Positions 32,838-41,292 of a stretch of 64,000 bases of DNA are shown here, one piece after another (position 1 is the first letter of the stretch; every line of letters begins with the position of its first letter). A program made the translations under genes and the position numbers. Source of the stretch: Streptomyces sp. NBC_01235 (lineage in GTDB: Bacteria > Actinomycetota > Actinomycetes > Streptomycetales > Streptomycetaceae); assembly GCF_035989285.1 (NCBI RefSeq), contig NZ_CP108513.1, positions 10,168,001 through 10,232,000 on the forward strand, given 5' to 3'. The notes beneath the pieces were generated by a model, which saw only the letters and a program-made list of their open reading frames with translations, was not told the origin of the DNA and did no database searches.

Positions 32838-34102
32838 AACTTCCCGCCCGAGCGGCCGGACGACAGCCGTGCCACCGCCTCCACCACCCGCCCCACCCCG
32901 TCCTCCCCGCGCACCCTGGCCCCCAACTCCCGTGCCCGCTCGCGGTACTCGGGCTCGCTGGTGGCCCGGACGAGTGCGGTGGTCAGGGTGTCGGCGGTGA
33001 GCCGGCGCAGCGGCAGCGACGTCGGGGCCACGCCGAGGGAGGCCAGGCGGTCGGCCCAGAAGGTCTCGTCGAACTGGATCGGCACCGGCACGGCGGGCAC
33101 CCCGGCCCGTACGCCGGCCGCCGTGGTGCCGGCTCCGCAGTGGTGGACCACCGCGGCCGTCTCCGGGAAGAGCAGAGAGTGCGGCACGTCGTCGACGGTC
33201 AGCATGTCGTCGCCGTCGGCGGCGAGGCCCGCCCAGCCGCGCTGGATCACCCCGCGCAGCCCCGCCCGCCGCAGCGCCCGGACGATCTCGCCGCTCAGCC
33301 GCCGCGGGTCGGGCACGGTCGCGCTGCCGAGGCCCACGAAGACCGGCGGGGACCCGGCGTCCAGGAACTCCCGTAGGGCAGGCGGGAGTCGGCTCTCGCG
33401 GTCGTACGGCCACCAGTACCCGGTGACGTCCAGCCCGGCCCGCCAGTCGCGGGGCCTGGGCACCACCAGCGGGCTGAAGCCGTGCAGGACCGGCCAGCCG
33501 TGCCGTTCCCGCCCCCGCAGCCCGGCGCCGGGACGGCGTACGGCGGGCAGCCCCAGCCGGGCCCGTACCGTCGGCAGGACCGGGGCGAAGATCTGCTCGA
33601 CTGCCACCCCGACACCGTGCCCGGCGAGCCGGTTGCCGACCGCTCCCCACGAGCCGCCACCCAGCATCGGCGGCGCGAACTCCCTTGTTGGGGCGACGGG
33701 TTGGAGGTAGAGGCCGAGGCTCGGCAGGGACAGACCCTCGGCGATGGTGTGCCCGAGCGGTGCCACCGAGGCGGACAGCAGCAGGACGTCGCTCGCGCGG
33801 GCGGCGGTCAGGAGGTCGTCGGTCATCCGCCCGACCAGCGCCCGCGCCATCCTGGCCACCCGCAGCAACTTGCCCGGGCCGGTGGTGCTGCGGTGCAGAC
33901 CCTGGCCGCGCTCGGACTCCAGCTCGGCCCGCGGATCGACCGGCAGCGCGTGGAAGCCCACCCCCGAGCCCGCCACCAGCGGCGCGAACCGCGCGTGGGT
34001 GACCAGGGTGACCTCGTGTCCCGCGCGTACGAGCCCTTCGCCCAGTCCCGTGAAGGGGGCGACGTCGCCCCGGGATCCCGCCGTCATGATCGCCACTCGC
34101 AC
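32834..34102 (-). CDS. GT1 glycosyltransferase, sterol-glucosyltransferase-like (paralogue)
   Basis: A 422-aa GT-B enzyme with the same layout as the gene at 29510. It has N-terminal VAIMTAGSRGDVAPFTGLGEGLVRAGHEVTLVTH, PPVFVGLGSATVPDPRRLSGEIVRALRRAG and the donor signature VVHHCGAGTTAAGVRAGVPAVPVPIQFDETFWADRLASLG. GTG start at 34102. It is transcribed alone, convergent with the TetR gene and divergent from the alpha-galactosidase gene. Donor is probably UDP- or dTDP-glucose; the acceptor is unknown. Two such enzymes within 5 kb, both next to regulators with ligand-binding domains, suggest xenobiotic glycosylation, but this is inference. Confidence 0.9.
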   Translation of the reverse strand: MRVAIMTAGSRGDVAPFTGLGEGLVRAGHEVTLVTHARFAPLVAGSGVGFHALPVDPRAELESERGQGLHRSTTGPGKLLRVARMARALVGRMTDDLLTAARASDVLLLSASVAPLGHTIAEGLSLPSLGLYLQPVAPTREFAPPMLGGGSWGAVGNRLAGHGVGVAVEQIFAPVLPTVRARLGLPAVRRPGAGLRGRERHGWPVLHGFSPLVVPRPRDWRAGLDVTGYWWPYDRESRLPPALREFLDAGSPPVFVGLGSATVPDPRRLSGEIVRALRRAGLRGVIQRGWAGLAADGDDMLTVDDVPHSLLFPETAAVVHHCGAGTTAAGVRAGVPAVPVPIQFDETFWADRLASLGVAPTSLPLRRLTADTLTTALVRATSEPEYRERARELGARVRGEDGVGRVVEAVARLSSGRSGGKF

Positions 34103-34173
34103 GACGGACAGTATGGCGGCGCGGATCCCTGCCGTGGGTGAACGACCCCACGAAAACGGCCACTTCGTTCTTC

Positions 34174-34185
34174 GTGACCGGTCAC
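34174..34185. promoter_or_regulatory. 12-bp palindrome GTGACCGGTCAC
   Basis: A perfect palindrome lies between the divergent glycosyltransferase and alpha-galactosidase genes, 20 bases upstream of the alpha-galactosidase -35 box. It could be an activator or repressor site. Confidence 0.4.
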
Positions 34186-34204
34186 ACTACTTCTGTCACA
34201 GCCG

Positions 34205-34233
34205 TTGACTTCCCTCTCGGGCGGCTCTACTTT
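34205..34233 (+). promoter_or_regulatory. Sigma-70-type promoter of alpha-galactosidase gene
   Basis: TTGACT (34205-34210) is followed by a 17-bp spacer and TACTTT (34228-34233). The expected start site, near 34240, leaves about 60 bases of leader that contains three TTCGA repeats. Confidence 0.6.
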
Positions 34234-34266
34234 CGGCGCGCAATACGTTCGGTTCGCCGACCCTTG

Positions 34267-34288
34267 TTCGATATTTCGATAGTTCGAA
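34267..34288 (+). promoter_or_regulatory. Three TTCGA repeats at 8-bp period (operator candidate)
   Basis: TTCGAT (34267), TTCGAT (34275) and TTCGAA (34283) are spaced exactly 8 bases apart. They end just before the GGAG Shine-Dalgarno of the alpha-galactosidase gene. The position downstream of the promoter suits a roadblock repressor site. Confidence 0.45.
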
Positions 34289-34303
34289 TTCCGGAGCCGC
34301 CGC

Positions 34304-36262
34304 ATGCTTCCCCCACCCCGCTCCAGCCTCGTCCGGCGCTGCAGATCCGCCGCCGTACGCGCGCTCGCCCTCCTGCTGACCGCGACCGCGGCCCTGCTGT
34401 TCGCCCAGCCCGGCACGGCCGAGGCCGCGACCTCGCGCCAGATCGCCGTGCCCACCGCCCCGATGGGCTGGGCCTCCTGGAACAGCTTCGCCGCGAAGAT
34501 CGACTACAACGTCATCAAGCAGCAGGTCGACGCGTTCGTCGCCGCGGGCCTGCCGGCGGCCGGGTACAAGTACATCAACATCGACGAGGGCTGGTGGCAG
34601 GGCACCCGTGACAGCGGGGGCAACATCACCGTCGACCAGTCCGAGTGGCCCGGCGGCATGAGCGCGATCGCCGACTACATCCACAGCAAGGGCCTGAAGG
34701 CCGGCATCTACACCGACGCCGGCAAGGACGGCTGCGGCTACTACTTCCCGACCGGCCGCCCCGCCGCCCCGGGCAGCGGCAGCGAGGGCCACTACGACCA
34801 GGACATGCTCCAGTTCTCGCAGTGGGGTTTCGACTTCGTGAAGGTCGACTGGTGCGGTGGTGACGCCGAGGGCCTCGACGCGGCGACGACGTACCAGGCC
34901 ATCAGCGACGCGATCGCGAAGGCCACGACCACGACCGGCCGCCCGATGACCCTGTCGCTGTGCAACTGGGGCCGGCAGAACCCGTGGAACTGGGCGCCGG
35001 GGCAGGGGGCGATGTGGCGGACCAACGACGACATCATCCTGTTCGGCAACAAGCCGTCCATGACCAACCTGCTGACCAATTATGACCGGAACGTGCACCC
35101 CACCTCCCAGCACACCGGCTACTACAACGACCCGGACATGCTGATGGTCGGCATGGACGGCTTCACCGCCGCCCAGAACCGCACCCACATGAACCTGTGG
35201 GCCATCTCCGGCGCCCCGCTCCTGGCCGGCAACAACCTGGCGACCATGACCACGGAGACCGCGAACATCCTCAAGAACCCCGAGGTCGTCGCCGTCGACC
35301 AGGACGCGCGCGGTCTCCAGGGCGTCAAGGTCGCCGAGGACAGCAGTGGGCTCCAGGTGTACGGCAAGGTCCTCGCCGGCACCGGCAAGCGTGCCGCGGT
35401 GCTGCTCAACCGCACCTCCGCCGCCGCGAACATCACCGTCCGCTGGTCCGACCTGGGGCTGACCAACGCCTCCGCGACCGTCCGTGACCCGTGGGCGCGC
35501 GCCGACGTCGGCACGTACGGCACGAGCTACACGGCGAGCGTCCCGGCGGGCGGCTCGGTCATGCTCACCGTCACCGGCGGCACCGAGGCGTCGGGCAGCA
35601 CGTACACCGGCACGTCGAGCTTCTCCGGCGTGGTCGCCGGGAGCACCGGCCTGAAGGTCGTCGACGTCGCCTACACCAACACCGCCTCCACCGCCCGCAC
35701 CGCGACCCTCAAGGTCAACGGCCAGACCACGACGACCGTCTCCTTCCCGCCGACGGGCTCGGCGCAGGGCACGATCACCCTTCAGGTCGCCCTGTCGAAG
35801 GGCTCGTCGAACACGCTCGCCTTCACGAACGCGCCCACCCTCGCCGACATCACCGTCAAACCCCTGCCGGGCGCGAACGGCACCCTTGTCGTGGGCAAGC
35901 AGTCCGGCCGCTGCCTGGACATGTACGACAGCACCATCACCAACGGCACCCAGGCCGAGCTCTGGGACTGCAACGGCGGCTCCAACCAGGCCTGGACGTA
36001 CACCTCCCGCAAGGAACTCGTGGTGTACGGCAACAAGTGCCTGGACGCCTACAACCTCGGCACGACCAACGGCACCAAGGTCGTGATCTGGGACTGCAAC
36101 GGCCAGAACAACCAGAAGTGGAACGTCAACAGCGACGGCACCATCACCAACGTCAACGCGGGTCTCTGCCTCGACGCCAACGGGGCGGGCACGGCCAACC
36201 GCACCCCGATCGTCCTGTGGACCTGTGGTACCGCCGACAACCAGAAGTGGACGCTGACCTGA
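34304..36262 (+). CDS. Secreted GH27 alpha-galactosidase with C-terminal ricin-type (CBM13) lectin domain
   Basis: A 652-aa exported retaining glycosidase. A signal peptide (AVRALALLLTATAALLFAQPGTAEA) precedes the GH27 barrel: PMGWASWNSFAAKIDY, NIDEGWWQG, GLKAGIYTDAG, nucleophile Asp182 in FVKVDWCGG, acid/base Asp278 in YYNDPDML, and FTAAQNRTHMNLWAISGAPLLAGNN. A beta-sandwich C-terminal domain and a carbohydrate-binding-like region follow to about residue 525. The last ~125 residues form a beta-trefoil with three QxW-type repeats (NQAWTYTS, NQKWNVNS, NQKWTLT), which bind galactose or xylan. It removes alpha-1,6-galactose from galactomannan or raffinose-type sugars. The transcript ends at an 11-bp hairpin shared with convergent folD. 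Confidence 0.95.
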   Translation: MLPPPRSSLVRRCRSAAVRALALLLTATAALLFAQPGTAEAATSRQIAVPTAPMGWASWNSFAAKIDYNVIKQQVDAFVAAGLPAAGYKYINIDEGWWQGTRDSGGNITVDQSEWPGGMSAIADYIHSKGLKAGIYTDAGKDGCGYYFPTGRPAAPGSGSEGHYDQDMLQFSQWGFDFVKVDWCGGDAEGLDAATTYQAISDAIAKATTTTGRPMTLSLCNWGRQNPWNWAPGQGAMWRTNDDIILFGNKPSMTNLLTNYDRNVHPTSQHTGYYNDPDMLMVGMDGFTAAQNRTHMNLWAISGAPLLAGNNLATMTTETANILKNPEVVAVDQDARGLQGVKVAEDSSGLQVYGKVLAGTGKRAAVLLNRTSAAANITVRWSDLGLTNASATVRDPWARADVGTYGTSYTASVPAGGSVMLTVTGGTEASGSTYTGTSSFSGVVAGSTGLKVVDVAYTNTASTARTATLKVNGQTTTTVSFPPTGSAQGTITLQVALSKGSSNTLAFTNAPTLADITVKPLPGANGTLVVGKQSGRCLDMYDSTITNGTQAELWDCNGGSNQAWTYTSRKELVVYGNKCLDAYNLGTTNGTKVVIWDCNGQNNQKWNVNSDGTITNVNAGLCLDANGAGTANRTPIVLWTCGTADNQKWTLT

Positions 36263-36273
36263 CGTACCGGGCC

Positions 36274-36299
36274 GGGGCCTGACCGGTGGGTCAGGCCCC
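36274..36299. terminator. Bidirectional 11-bp hairpin
   Basis: GGGGCCTGACC (36274-36284) pairs with GGTCAGGCCCC (36289-36299) around a GGTG loop. The folD stop codon lies in the right arm. It serves both the alpha-galactosidase and folD transcripts. Confidence 0.75.
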
Positions 36300-37148
36300 C
36301 GCCTCCCCGAGCTGCCGGGCGGCCGCCTCGACGGTCTGCTCCAGCAGCGTGGCGATGGCCATCGGGCCGACGCCGCCCGGCACCGGGGTGATCAGCGAGG
36401 CCCGCTCCACGGCCGACTCGAAGTCGACGTCGCCGACGTTGCCCGCGTTGTAGCCCGCGTCGACGACCACGGCGCCCGGCTTGATGTCCCGCCCCTCGAT
36501 CAGCCGGGGCCGACCGACGGCGGCGACCACGATGTCCGCCTCCCGCACGGCCTGTGACAGGTCCCGGGTGCGGGAGTGGCAGTACGTCACCGTGGCGTCC
36601 CGGGCCAGCAGCAGCATGCCGACGGGCTTGCCGAGGATGGCGCTGCGGCCCACCACGACGGCCCGCTTCCCGGCCGGGTCGACGCCGTAGGCCTCCAGGA
36701 GCCGCATGATCCCGCCCGGCGTGCAGGACACGAAGCCCGGCAGGCCGAAGCTCATCGTCGCGAACGACGCGAAGGTGACGCCGTCGACGTCCTTCTCGGG
36801 CTCGATCGCCTCGAACGCGGCCCGCTCGTCGATGTGCCCGCCCATCGGGTGCTGGAGCAGGATCCCGTGCACCGTCGGGTCGGCCGACAGCGCCCGGAGC
36901 GTGCCGACGAGTTCCCCGGTGGTCGTGCGCGCGGGCAGCGCCACGTGCCGGGAGCCGACACCGGCCTCGCGGCAACGGTTGCGCTTCATGCGGACGTAGG
37001 TGACCGAGGCGGGGTCCTCGCCCACCAGCACGGTCGCGAGACACGGCGCCGTGCCCGTGCGAGCGGTGAGGGCGGCTGCCCTCTCGGCGGTCTCCTCGAC
37101 GATGCGGCGGGCAAGCGCGGTGCCATCCATGAGTACGGCCTGCGACAT
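36291..37148 (-). CDS. folD: Bifunctional methylenetetrahydrofolate dehydrogenase / methenyltetrahydrofolate cyclohydrolase
   Basis: A 285-aa cytosolic enzyme interconverting 5,10-methylene-THF and 10-formyl-THF, supplying one-carbon units for purine synthesis. Catalytic Lys55 is in YVRMKRNRC. HGILLQHPM, EKDVDGVTFASF and the Rossmann segment GKRAVVVGRSAILGKPVGMLLLARDATVTYCHSRT are all typical, as is the PGGVGPMAIATLLE end. The ATG at 37148 follows a GGAGTGG Shine-Dalgarno. A ZTP-type riboswitch occupies the leader, which fits the enzyme: ZTP/ZMP builds up when 10-formyl-THF is short. Being in an accessory region, this may be a second folD copy. Confidence 0.95.
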   Translation of the reverse strand: MSQAVLMDGTALARRIVEETAERAAALTARTGTAPCLATVLVGEDPASVTYVRMKRNRCREAGVGSRHVALPARTTTGELVGTLRALSADPTVHGILLQHPMGGHIDERAAFEAIEPEKDVDGVTFASFATMSFGLPGFVSCTPGGIMRLLEAYGVDPAGKRAVVVGRSAILGKPVGMLLLARDATVTYCHSRTRDLSQAVREADIVVAAVGRPRLIEGRDIKPGAVVVDAGYNAGNVGDVDFESAVERASLITPVPGGVGPMAIATLLEQTVEAAARQLGEAGA

Positions 37149-37165
37149 GATCCACTCCTGGGTTG

Positions 37166-37258
37166 ATAGACCTCATCGCCCAGGCGCACGGCATCGACTG
37201 TGCGGACCGCTCCCCGGTGGTGCTCCACCTCAGCGCCAGTCACGGTGGCTCAGGGCCT
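37166..37258 (-). promoter_or_regulatory. ZTP (pfl motif) riboswitch upstream of folD
   Basis: Read on the minus strand, the leader contains the conserved pfl blocks in order. These are CCGTGACTGGCG, then a hairpin GGTGGAGCACCACC followed directly by GGGGAGC, then a variable linker, then CCGTGCGCCTGGGCGATG. These match the known ZTP aptamer: the GUGACUGGCG core, the CCGGGGAGC loop, and the 3' G(U/C)GC-CUGGGC half that forms the pseudoknot. The Shine-Dalgarno and start of folD follow about 20 bases later. Binding of ZMP/ZTP should raise folD expression. Confidence 0.85.
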
Positions 37259-37943
37259 CGCGGGCGGGCAGTTCGTTCGGGCGGTGATCGGGCCGAGGTG
37301 CCTCGCCGCGCCGCACGTCGCCCGGTGCGACTCGCGCGGGATGTGCGCCCGACGGCGCAACGTGTGCGCCCGACGGCGCAACGCGGCGAGCGCCGGGGCC
37401 GCGTGGCTTCACCCACCGCGGCCGCGGCACGATCCGCCGCCGAGTCCGTCCCGCTGAACCAGTCGCGTTGCAGGGCGACTTCGGCGGCTGCGGCGGCGAT
37501 ACGCGCCCGCGCAGCTCAACTCGTGGGCGGTGGAAGGGAGTTCCCACGCGAAAGCCACTGCGGCAGGCAGAGCGGGGGAGCGGCGCACTGATGCTGCGCC
37601 GCCAAGGCCCGCCGTACGAGGCCCGGCCCGCGCGGCTCGGCCCGACCGAGGGGCGAGGGCCTGATCGCCCGCGTCCACGAGGGCGGCGGCCGGCGGTGCG
37701 TGCGGGTACGGCGTCACCGGCGTCGGCCACACCGCGTTCGAACGGCGGACGGCGGCGGGCGACGCGGGCGGGACCGTGCTGCTCTCAGTGCTGTCCGCAG
37801 CAGGGCGACGGACACGCGCCGGCCTGCCACGAGAGCCAAGGCCCGCAGCGGAGGCCGGGCCGGACGCGACCGGCCCAGCCCCGCCCGGACCGAGAAGGTC
37901 CAGGTCAGGCGGGAGGTGAAGTGGACCCCCGCGGTCTTCCTTC
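37259..37943. other. Gene-poor 685-bp stretch
   Basis: No convincing gene is present. The open frames on either strand are Arg/Pro/Gly-rich shadows without recognisable motifs. It holds an exact 21-bp tandem duplication at 37342-37383. The folD promoter must lie at its left end, upstream of the riboswitch. Confidence 0.5.
37342..37383. repeat. Exact 21-bp tandem duplication
   Basis: Two identical copies (37342-37362 and 37363-37383) share the core GTGCGCCCGACGGCGCAAC. Each copy contains a self-complementary TGCGCC...GGCGCA dyad, so the block can fold as two hairpins or one longer one. Confidence 0.85.
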
Positions 37944-38309
37944 CTACTCGTCCCATGCCTGGATCATCGTCTGCTCGACGATCTTGCCGTCACGCAGGGT
38001 GATCATCGACTCGGCGAGTACGCGCACGCCGTCCGCGTACCGGCAGGACTCGCTGTAGGCGGCGCGATCGCCCTGGACGATGCACTCCTCCAGCTTGTGG
38101 GTCATGTCCCGGCTGTAGACGTCGTCGAGCATCCGGGCGATCTCGTCCCGGCCGTGCAGGACCTTGGGTTGACTGGGCTGGGTGTTGTGGTCGACGACGC
38201 GCAGTTCCGCGTCGTCGGCGTAGAGCGACAGCAGTGTCGTCGCGGTCTGTCCTTCGATGCCCCTGCGCAGGGTCTCGGTGTCGAATGCGGAGCCTGCCGC
38301 GGTGCCCAT
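37944..38309 (-). CDS. SnoaL-like / NTF2-fold protein
   Basis: A 121-aa protein of the cone-shaped NTF2-like superfamily. The pattern LRRGIEGQTATTLLSLYADDAELRVVDH, PKVLHGRDEIARMLDDVYSRDMTHKLEECIVQGDRAAYSESCRYADG, VLAESMITLRDGKIVEQTMIQAWDE follows the usual helix-strand order and length of SnoaL-like small proteins. A GGAGGTCACC precedes the ATG at 38309. Members range from polyketide cyclases to proteins of unknown role. No polyketide genes are nearby, so no function is assigned. Confidence 0.87.
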   Translation of the reverse strand: MGTAAGSAFDTETLRRGIEGQTATTLLSLYADDAELRVVDHNTQPSQPKVLHGRDEIARMLDDVYSRDMTHKLEECIVQGDRAAYSESCRYADGVRVLAESMITLRDGKIVEQTMIQAWDE

Positions 38310-38480
38310 GGTGACCTCCTCCGAGGGCCGCGGCCAAGGGGAGGACGGGCCGCCGGTCCCTCACCTTCGAGGCTCCTCCGGCACGCCCGGGTCGGCAAGC
38401 GCAGCGGCCTCGCTCCGCCTGTGGGGTGAGTGCCGGCGCCCGCCCGTGTCCGCGACGGCGCCCGCGGCGTTGCTGAGGGC

Positions 38481-38762
38481 ATGATCTCCACTCGACGCAT
38501 CGCCGCACTCGCCGCTCTCGCCGCAGGGGTCACGGGCCTCGCGGCGCCCTTGGCGAACGCGGCCGAAGCCCCGAACACCGGCCGGTTCAACCCGATCGCC
38601 GTGCTGGACTCGCTCTCCGCGAACCAGATTCCCGCGAAGCACCGGGCCGACCTCCCGCCGATCTCCAGGCAGGTGAGCGAACTCGACAAGCTGAACGAGC
38701 TGCACCAGGCCACCGACCTCGTCGCCCCCGTCACCGGGCTGCTGCCCGCGATCCAGGGCTGA
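38481..38762 (+). CDS. Small secreted protein of unknown function
   Basis: A 93-aa protein with a clear signal peptide: MISTRRIAALAALAAGVTGLAAPLANA, cleaved after ANA near residue 27. The mature ~66 residues contain FNPIAVLDSLSANQIPAKHRADLPPISRQ, a helical middle and the end VAPVTGLLPAIQG. There are no Cys residues and no recognised domain. A GAGGG lies close to the ATG. The hydrophobic APVTGLL end resembles the APVSGLV block in the core of the double-glycine peptide at 10585, but the match is too short to claim homology. A strong hairpin closes the transcript. Confidence 0.75.
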   Translation: MISTRRIAALAALAAGVTGLAAPLANAAEAPNTGRFNPIAVLDSLSANQIPAKHRADLPPISRQVSELDKLNELHQATDLVAPVTGLLPAIQG

Positions 38763-38780
38763 GCGTCACACCTGCTCCTC

Positions 38781-38814
38781 GCGGGGGCCGTCCGGACGAC
38801 CGGGCGGCCCCCGC
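38781..38814 (+). terminator. Strong hairpin after small secreted protein gene
   Basis: GCGGGGGCCG (38781-38790) pairs with CGGCCCCCGC (38805-38814), and inside it CCGG (38792-38795) pairs with CCGG (38800-38803). One T/G mismatch lies between the two stems. Confidence 0.8.
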
Positions 38815-39159
38815 CCACGTTCAAGCTCGGGTTCTCACCCGTCCAGGGAGGGGAGCCGGGCCTCGGGTGCATCACAGGCCGTGGTGGGAGATGTTCCACG
38901 CGTACGCCCCCGCCGGCGAGAACGCCACCCGGTCACCGCTGTTCGTCGGCCTCCGGTGCACTCGCCAAGTGGGCGTCCACGCCGAGCAGTTCGAGCTCGG
39001 GGTACGTCGTCCCCGCAGCTCGCGCGCGCGGATCATCGGCTCGGCGCGGGCGGCGTCCATGCCGAAGGTGCCGGACGGCCGCCCATCGCGAGCGAGCTGC
39101 CCGCCAACGACCCGTCCGGCACGGGCAGGTTGACGCGTGGAAGCATTGCGACGCGCCGC
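38815..39159. other. Intergenic stretch without a supported gene
   Basis: Open frames here are Arg/Pro-rich and carry no recognisable motif. It probably holds degraded sequence belonging to the FhuF-like remnant that follows, but I cannot align it in any frame. Confidence 0.4.
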
Positions 39160-39356
39160 CCGGGGGCGTGCCGTACCCGGCGGGCGCCGACTTCCGGCTC
39201 CTCACGGGCGAGGACGGCCGTCGGCACCCGACTCGCACCGGCTGCTGCGTGTTCTACGCCGTCAGGCCGGCCGGGGCCTGTCTCACCTGCCCCCGCACCG
39301 GTGACGCCGAGCGGCTGCGACGGCTCGCCCGGTGCATGCGCGCCTGCGAACCATGA
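39160..39356 (+). pseudogene. C-terminal remnant of an FhuF-like (2Fe-2S) ferric-siderophore reductase
   Basis: The reading frame ends with PTRTGCCVFYAVRPAGACLTCPRTGDAERLRRLARCM. This corresponds to the FhuF C-terminal iron-sulfur motif C-C-x10-C-x2-C (usually RRSCCLYYR-x-PGG-x-CGDC). All four cysteines are spaced correctly. No matching N-terminal ~200 residues can be read in any frame of the preceding 400 bases, so this is an isolated tail. It lies immediately before the convergent ABC exporter gene. The family assignment rests on this short motif. Confidence 0.5.
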
Positions 39357-39365
39357 CCCGCCGGT

Positions 39366-41120
39366 TCACTCGACCGTCGCGAGGAACTGGGTGGCCGCCA
39401 GCTCCGCGTAGAGCGGGTCGCCCGCCACGAGCTCACGGTGCGTGCCCACCGCGCGGACCCGGCCCGCGTCCATGACGACGATCCGGTCGGCCATCGTGAC
39501 CGTCGACAACCGGTGGGCGACGACGAGGACGGTGGTCGTCCGGGCGACGTCCGCGACGGTGTCGCGCAGTGCCGCCTCGTTCACCGCGTCCAGCTGGGAG
39601 GTCGCCTCGTCCAACAGCAGGAGCCGCGGGCGGCGCAGCAGGGCGCGGGCGATGGCCACGCGCTGCCGCTCGCCGCCGGACAGCTTCGTCCCACGGTGTC
39701 CGACCAACGTGTCCAGCCCCTGCGGCAGCCGCGCGACCAGGCCGTCGAGGCGGGTCGTCTTCAGCACGCGCCGCACGGTGTCGTCGTCCGCCTCCGCGTT
39801 CCCCAGCAGCAGGTTGTCGCGCAGCGAGCCCGACAGCACGGGGGCGTCCTGCTCCACGTAGCCGATGGAGGAGCGCAGATGGGACAGCTCCCAGTCGTCG
39901 AGGTCGCGGCCGTCGACGGTGATCGTGCCGGACTCGGGGTCGTAGAACCGCTCGATCAGCGAGAACACCGTGGTCTTGCCGGCGCCCGACGGTCCGACGA
40001 ATGCCGTCATGCCCCGGGCAGGCACGGCGAACGTCACGCCGTGGTGGACGTACGGCAGGTCGTCGGCGTACCGGAAACGGACGTCGGTGAAGGCGAGCGA
40101 GGCCGGTTCGGATGCGGAAGAGGGCAGCGGTGCGGGACGGGACGCCGGCTCGGCGGGCAGTTGCAGGGCCTCCTGGATGCGGCTCAGGGCCGCGGAACCC
40201 GTCTGGTACTGGGTGATCGCGCCCACGACCTGCTGGATCGGCGACATCAGGTAGAACACGTACAGCAGGAACGCCACCAGCGTGCCGACCTCGATCGCGC
40301 CCGTCGCGACCCGCGCCCCGCCCACCGCGAGGACGGTGATGAAGGCGGTCTGCATCGCCAGGCCGGCCGTGTTGCCCGCGGCCGCCGACCACTTGGCGGC
40401 GCGCACGCTCTGCCGCCAGGACTCCTCTGCCGCCGTGTGCAGCGTCGCCTCCTCGCGGTGCTCGGCGCCCGACGCCTTCACCGTGCGCAGCGCGCCCAGC
40501 ACCCGCTCCAGCGAGGCCCCCATCACCCCGACCGCGTCCTGCGCGCGACGGCTCGCCCGGTTGATACGCGGCACGATCGCCCCGAGGACGGTCCCCGCGC
40601 ACAGGATCACGGCCAGCGTGACCCCCAGCAGCACCGGGTCCACCAGGCCCATCATCACGACGGTGGCGGCCAGCGTCAGACCGCCGGTGCCGAGGCCGAC
40701 CAGCGAGTCGGTGGTGACCTCGCGCAGCAGCGTCGTGTCGGAGGTGATGCGGGCCATCAGGTCGCCGGGCTCGCTGCGGTCCACGGCCGTGATCCGCAGC
40801 CGCAGCAGATACGAGGACAGTGCCCGCCGCGCACCGAGCACCACCGACTCCGCCGTGCGCCGCAGCACGTACGAACCCAGAGCGCCCAGTGCCGAGTTGG
40901 CGACGACCAGTGCTGTCAGGGCCAGCAACGCCCCGGATATCGAGCGGTCGTGGCCGAGGTCGTCGATCAAACCCCGTGCCACGAGCGGCAGGAGCAGCCC
41001 GGTGGCGCCGGTGACGAGCGAAAGCGCCGCACCCGCCAGCAGGGCCCAACGGTGTGGCCGCACGTAGTCGAGCAACAGTCGCCACGGGGGTCGGCCGCCG
41101 GCGGCCTCTGCGTTGGTCAC
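39366..41120 (-). CDS. ABC transporter, fused permease-ATPase (multidrug/lipid exporter type)
   Basis: A 584-aa half-transporter that should work as a homodimer in the inner membrane. The transmembrane domain spans about residues 20-305 ([82 protein letters not shown]). The ATPase domain has Walker [11 protein letters not shown]-loop [19 protein letters not shown], signature [16 protein letters not shown], Walker [13 protein letters not shown] and H-loop VVAHRLST. I chose GTG 41120 (VTNAEAAGG) with GAGGAG six bases upstream; the in-frame extension from 41189 adds 23 basic residues. Layout resembles Sav1866/BmrA. It stands alone, with an FhuF-like scrap beside its 3' end, so a siderophore role is conceivable but unproven. 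Confidence 0.9.
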   Translation of the reverse strand: MTNAEAAGGRPPWRLLLDYVRPHRWALLAGAALSLVTGATGLLLPLVARGLIDDLGHDRSISGALLALTALVVANSALGALGSYVLRRTAESVVLGARRALSSYLLRLRITAVDRSEPGDLMARITSDTTLLREVTTDSLVGLGTGGLTLAATVVMMGLVDPVLLGVTLAVILCAGTVLGAIVPRINRASRRAQDAVGVMGASLERVLGALRTVKASGAEHREEATLHTAAEESWRQSVRAAKWSAAAGNTAGLAMQTAFITVLAVGGARVATGAIEVGTLVAFLLYVFYLMSPIQQVVGAITQYQTGSAALSRIQEALQLPAEPASRPAPLPSSASEPASLAFTDVRFRYADDLPYVHHGVTFAVPARGMTAFVGPSGAGKTTVFSLIERFYDPESGTITVDGRDLDDWELSHLRSSIGYVEQDAPVLSGSLRDNLLLGNAEADDDTVRRVLKTTRLDGLVARLPQGLDTLVGHRGTKLSGGERQRVAIARALLRRPRLLLLDEATSQLDAVNEAALRDTVADVARTTTVLVVAHRLSTVTMADRIVVMDAGRVRAVGTHRELVAGDPLYAELAATQFLATVE

Positions 41121-41292
41121 TGGGCTCCTCGGTGGGTCGGTCGGAGCCCTCAGGCTACGTCGGCGGAGGCGGGGTGTGGCCGCAAGCACGTGTTCAGGGC
41201 ACGCGTCTCGGCCCCGCGCTCGTGCCCTTACCGATCAGTCACACGTAGGGTCGGAACCGGGACGGATGACCGCCGAGGAAAGGGGCAGCAGC

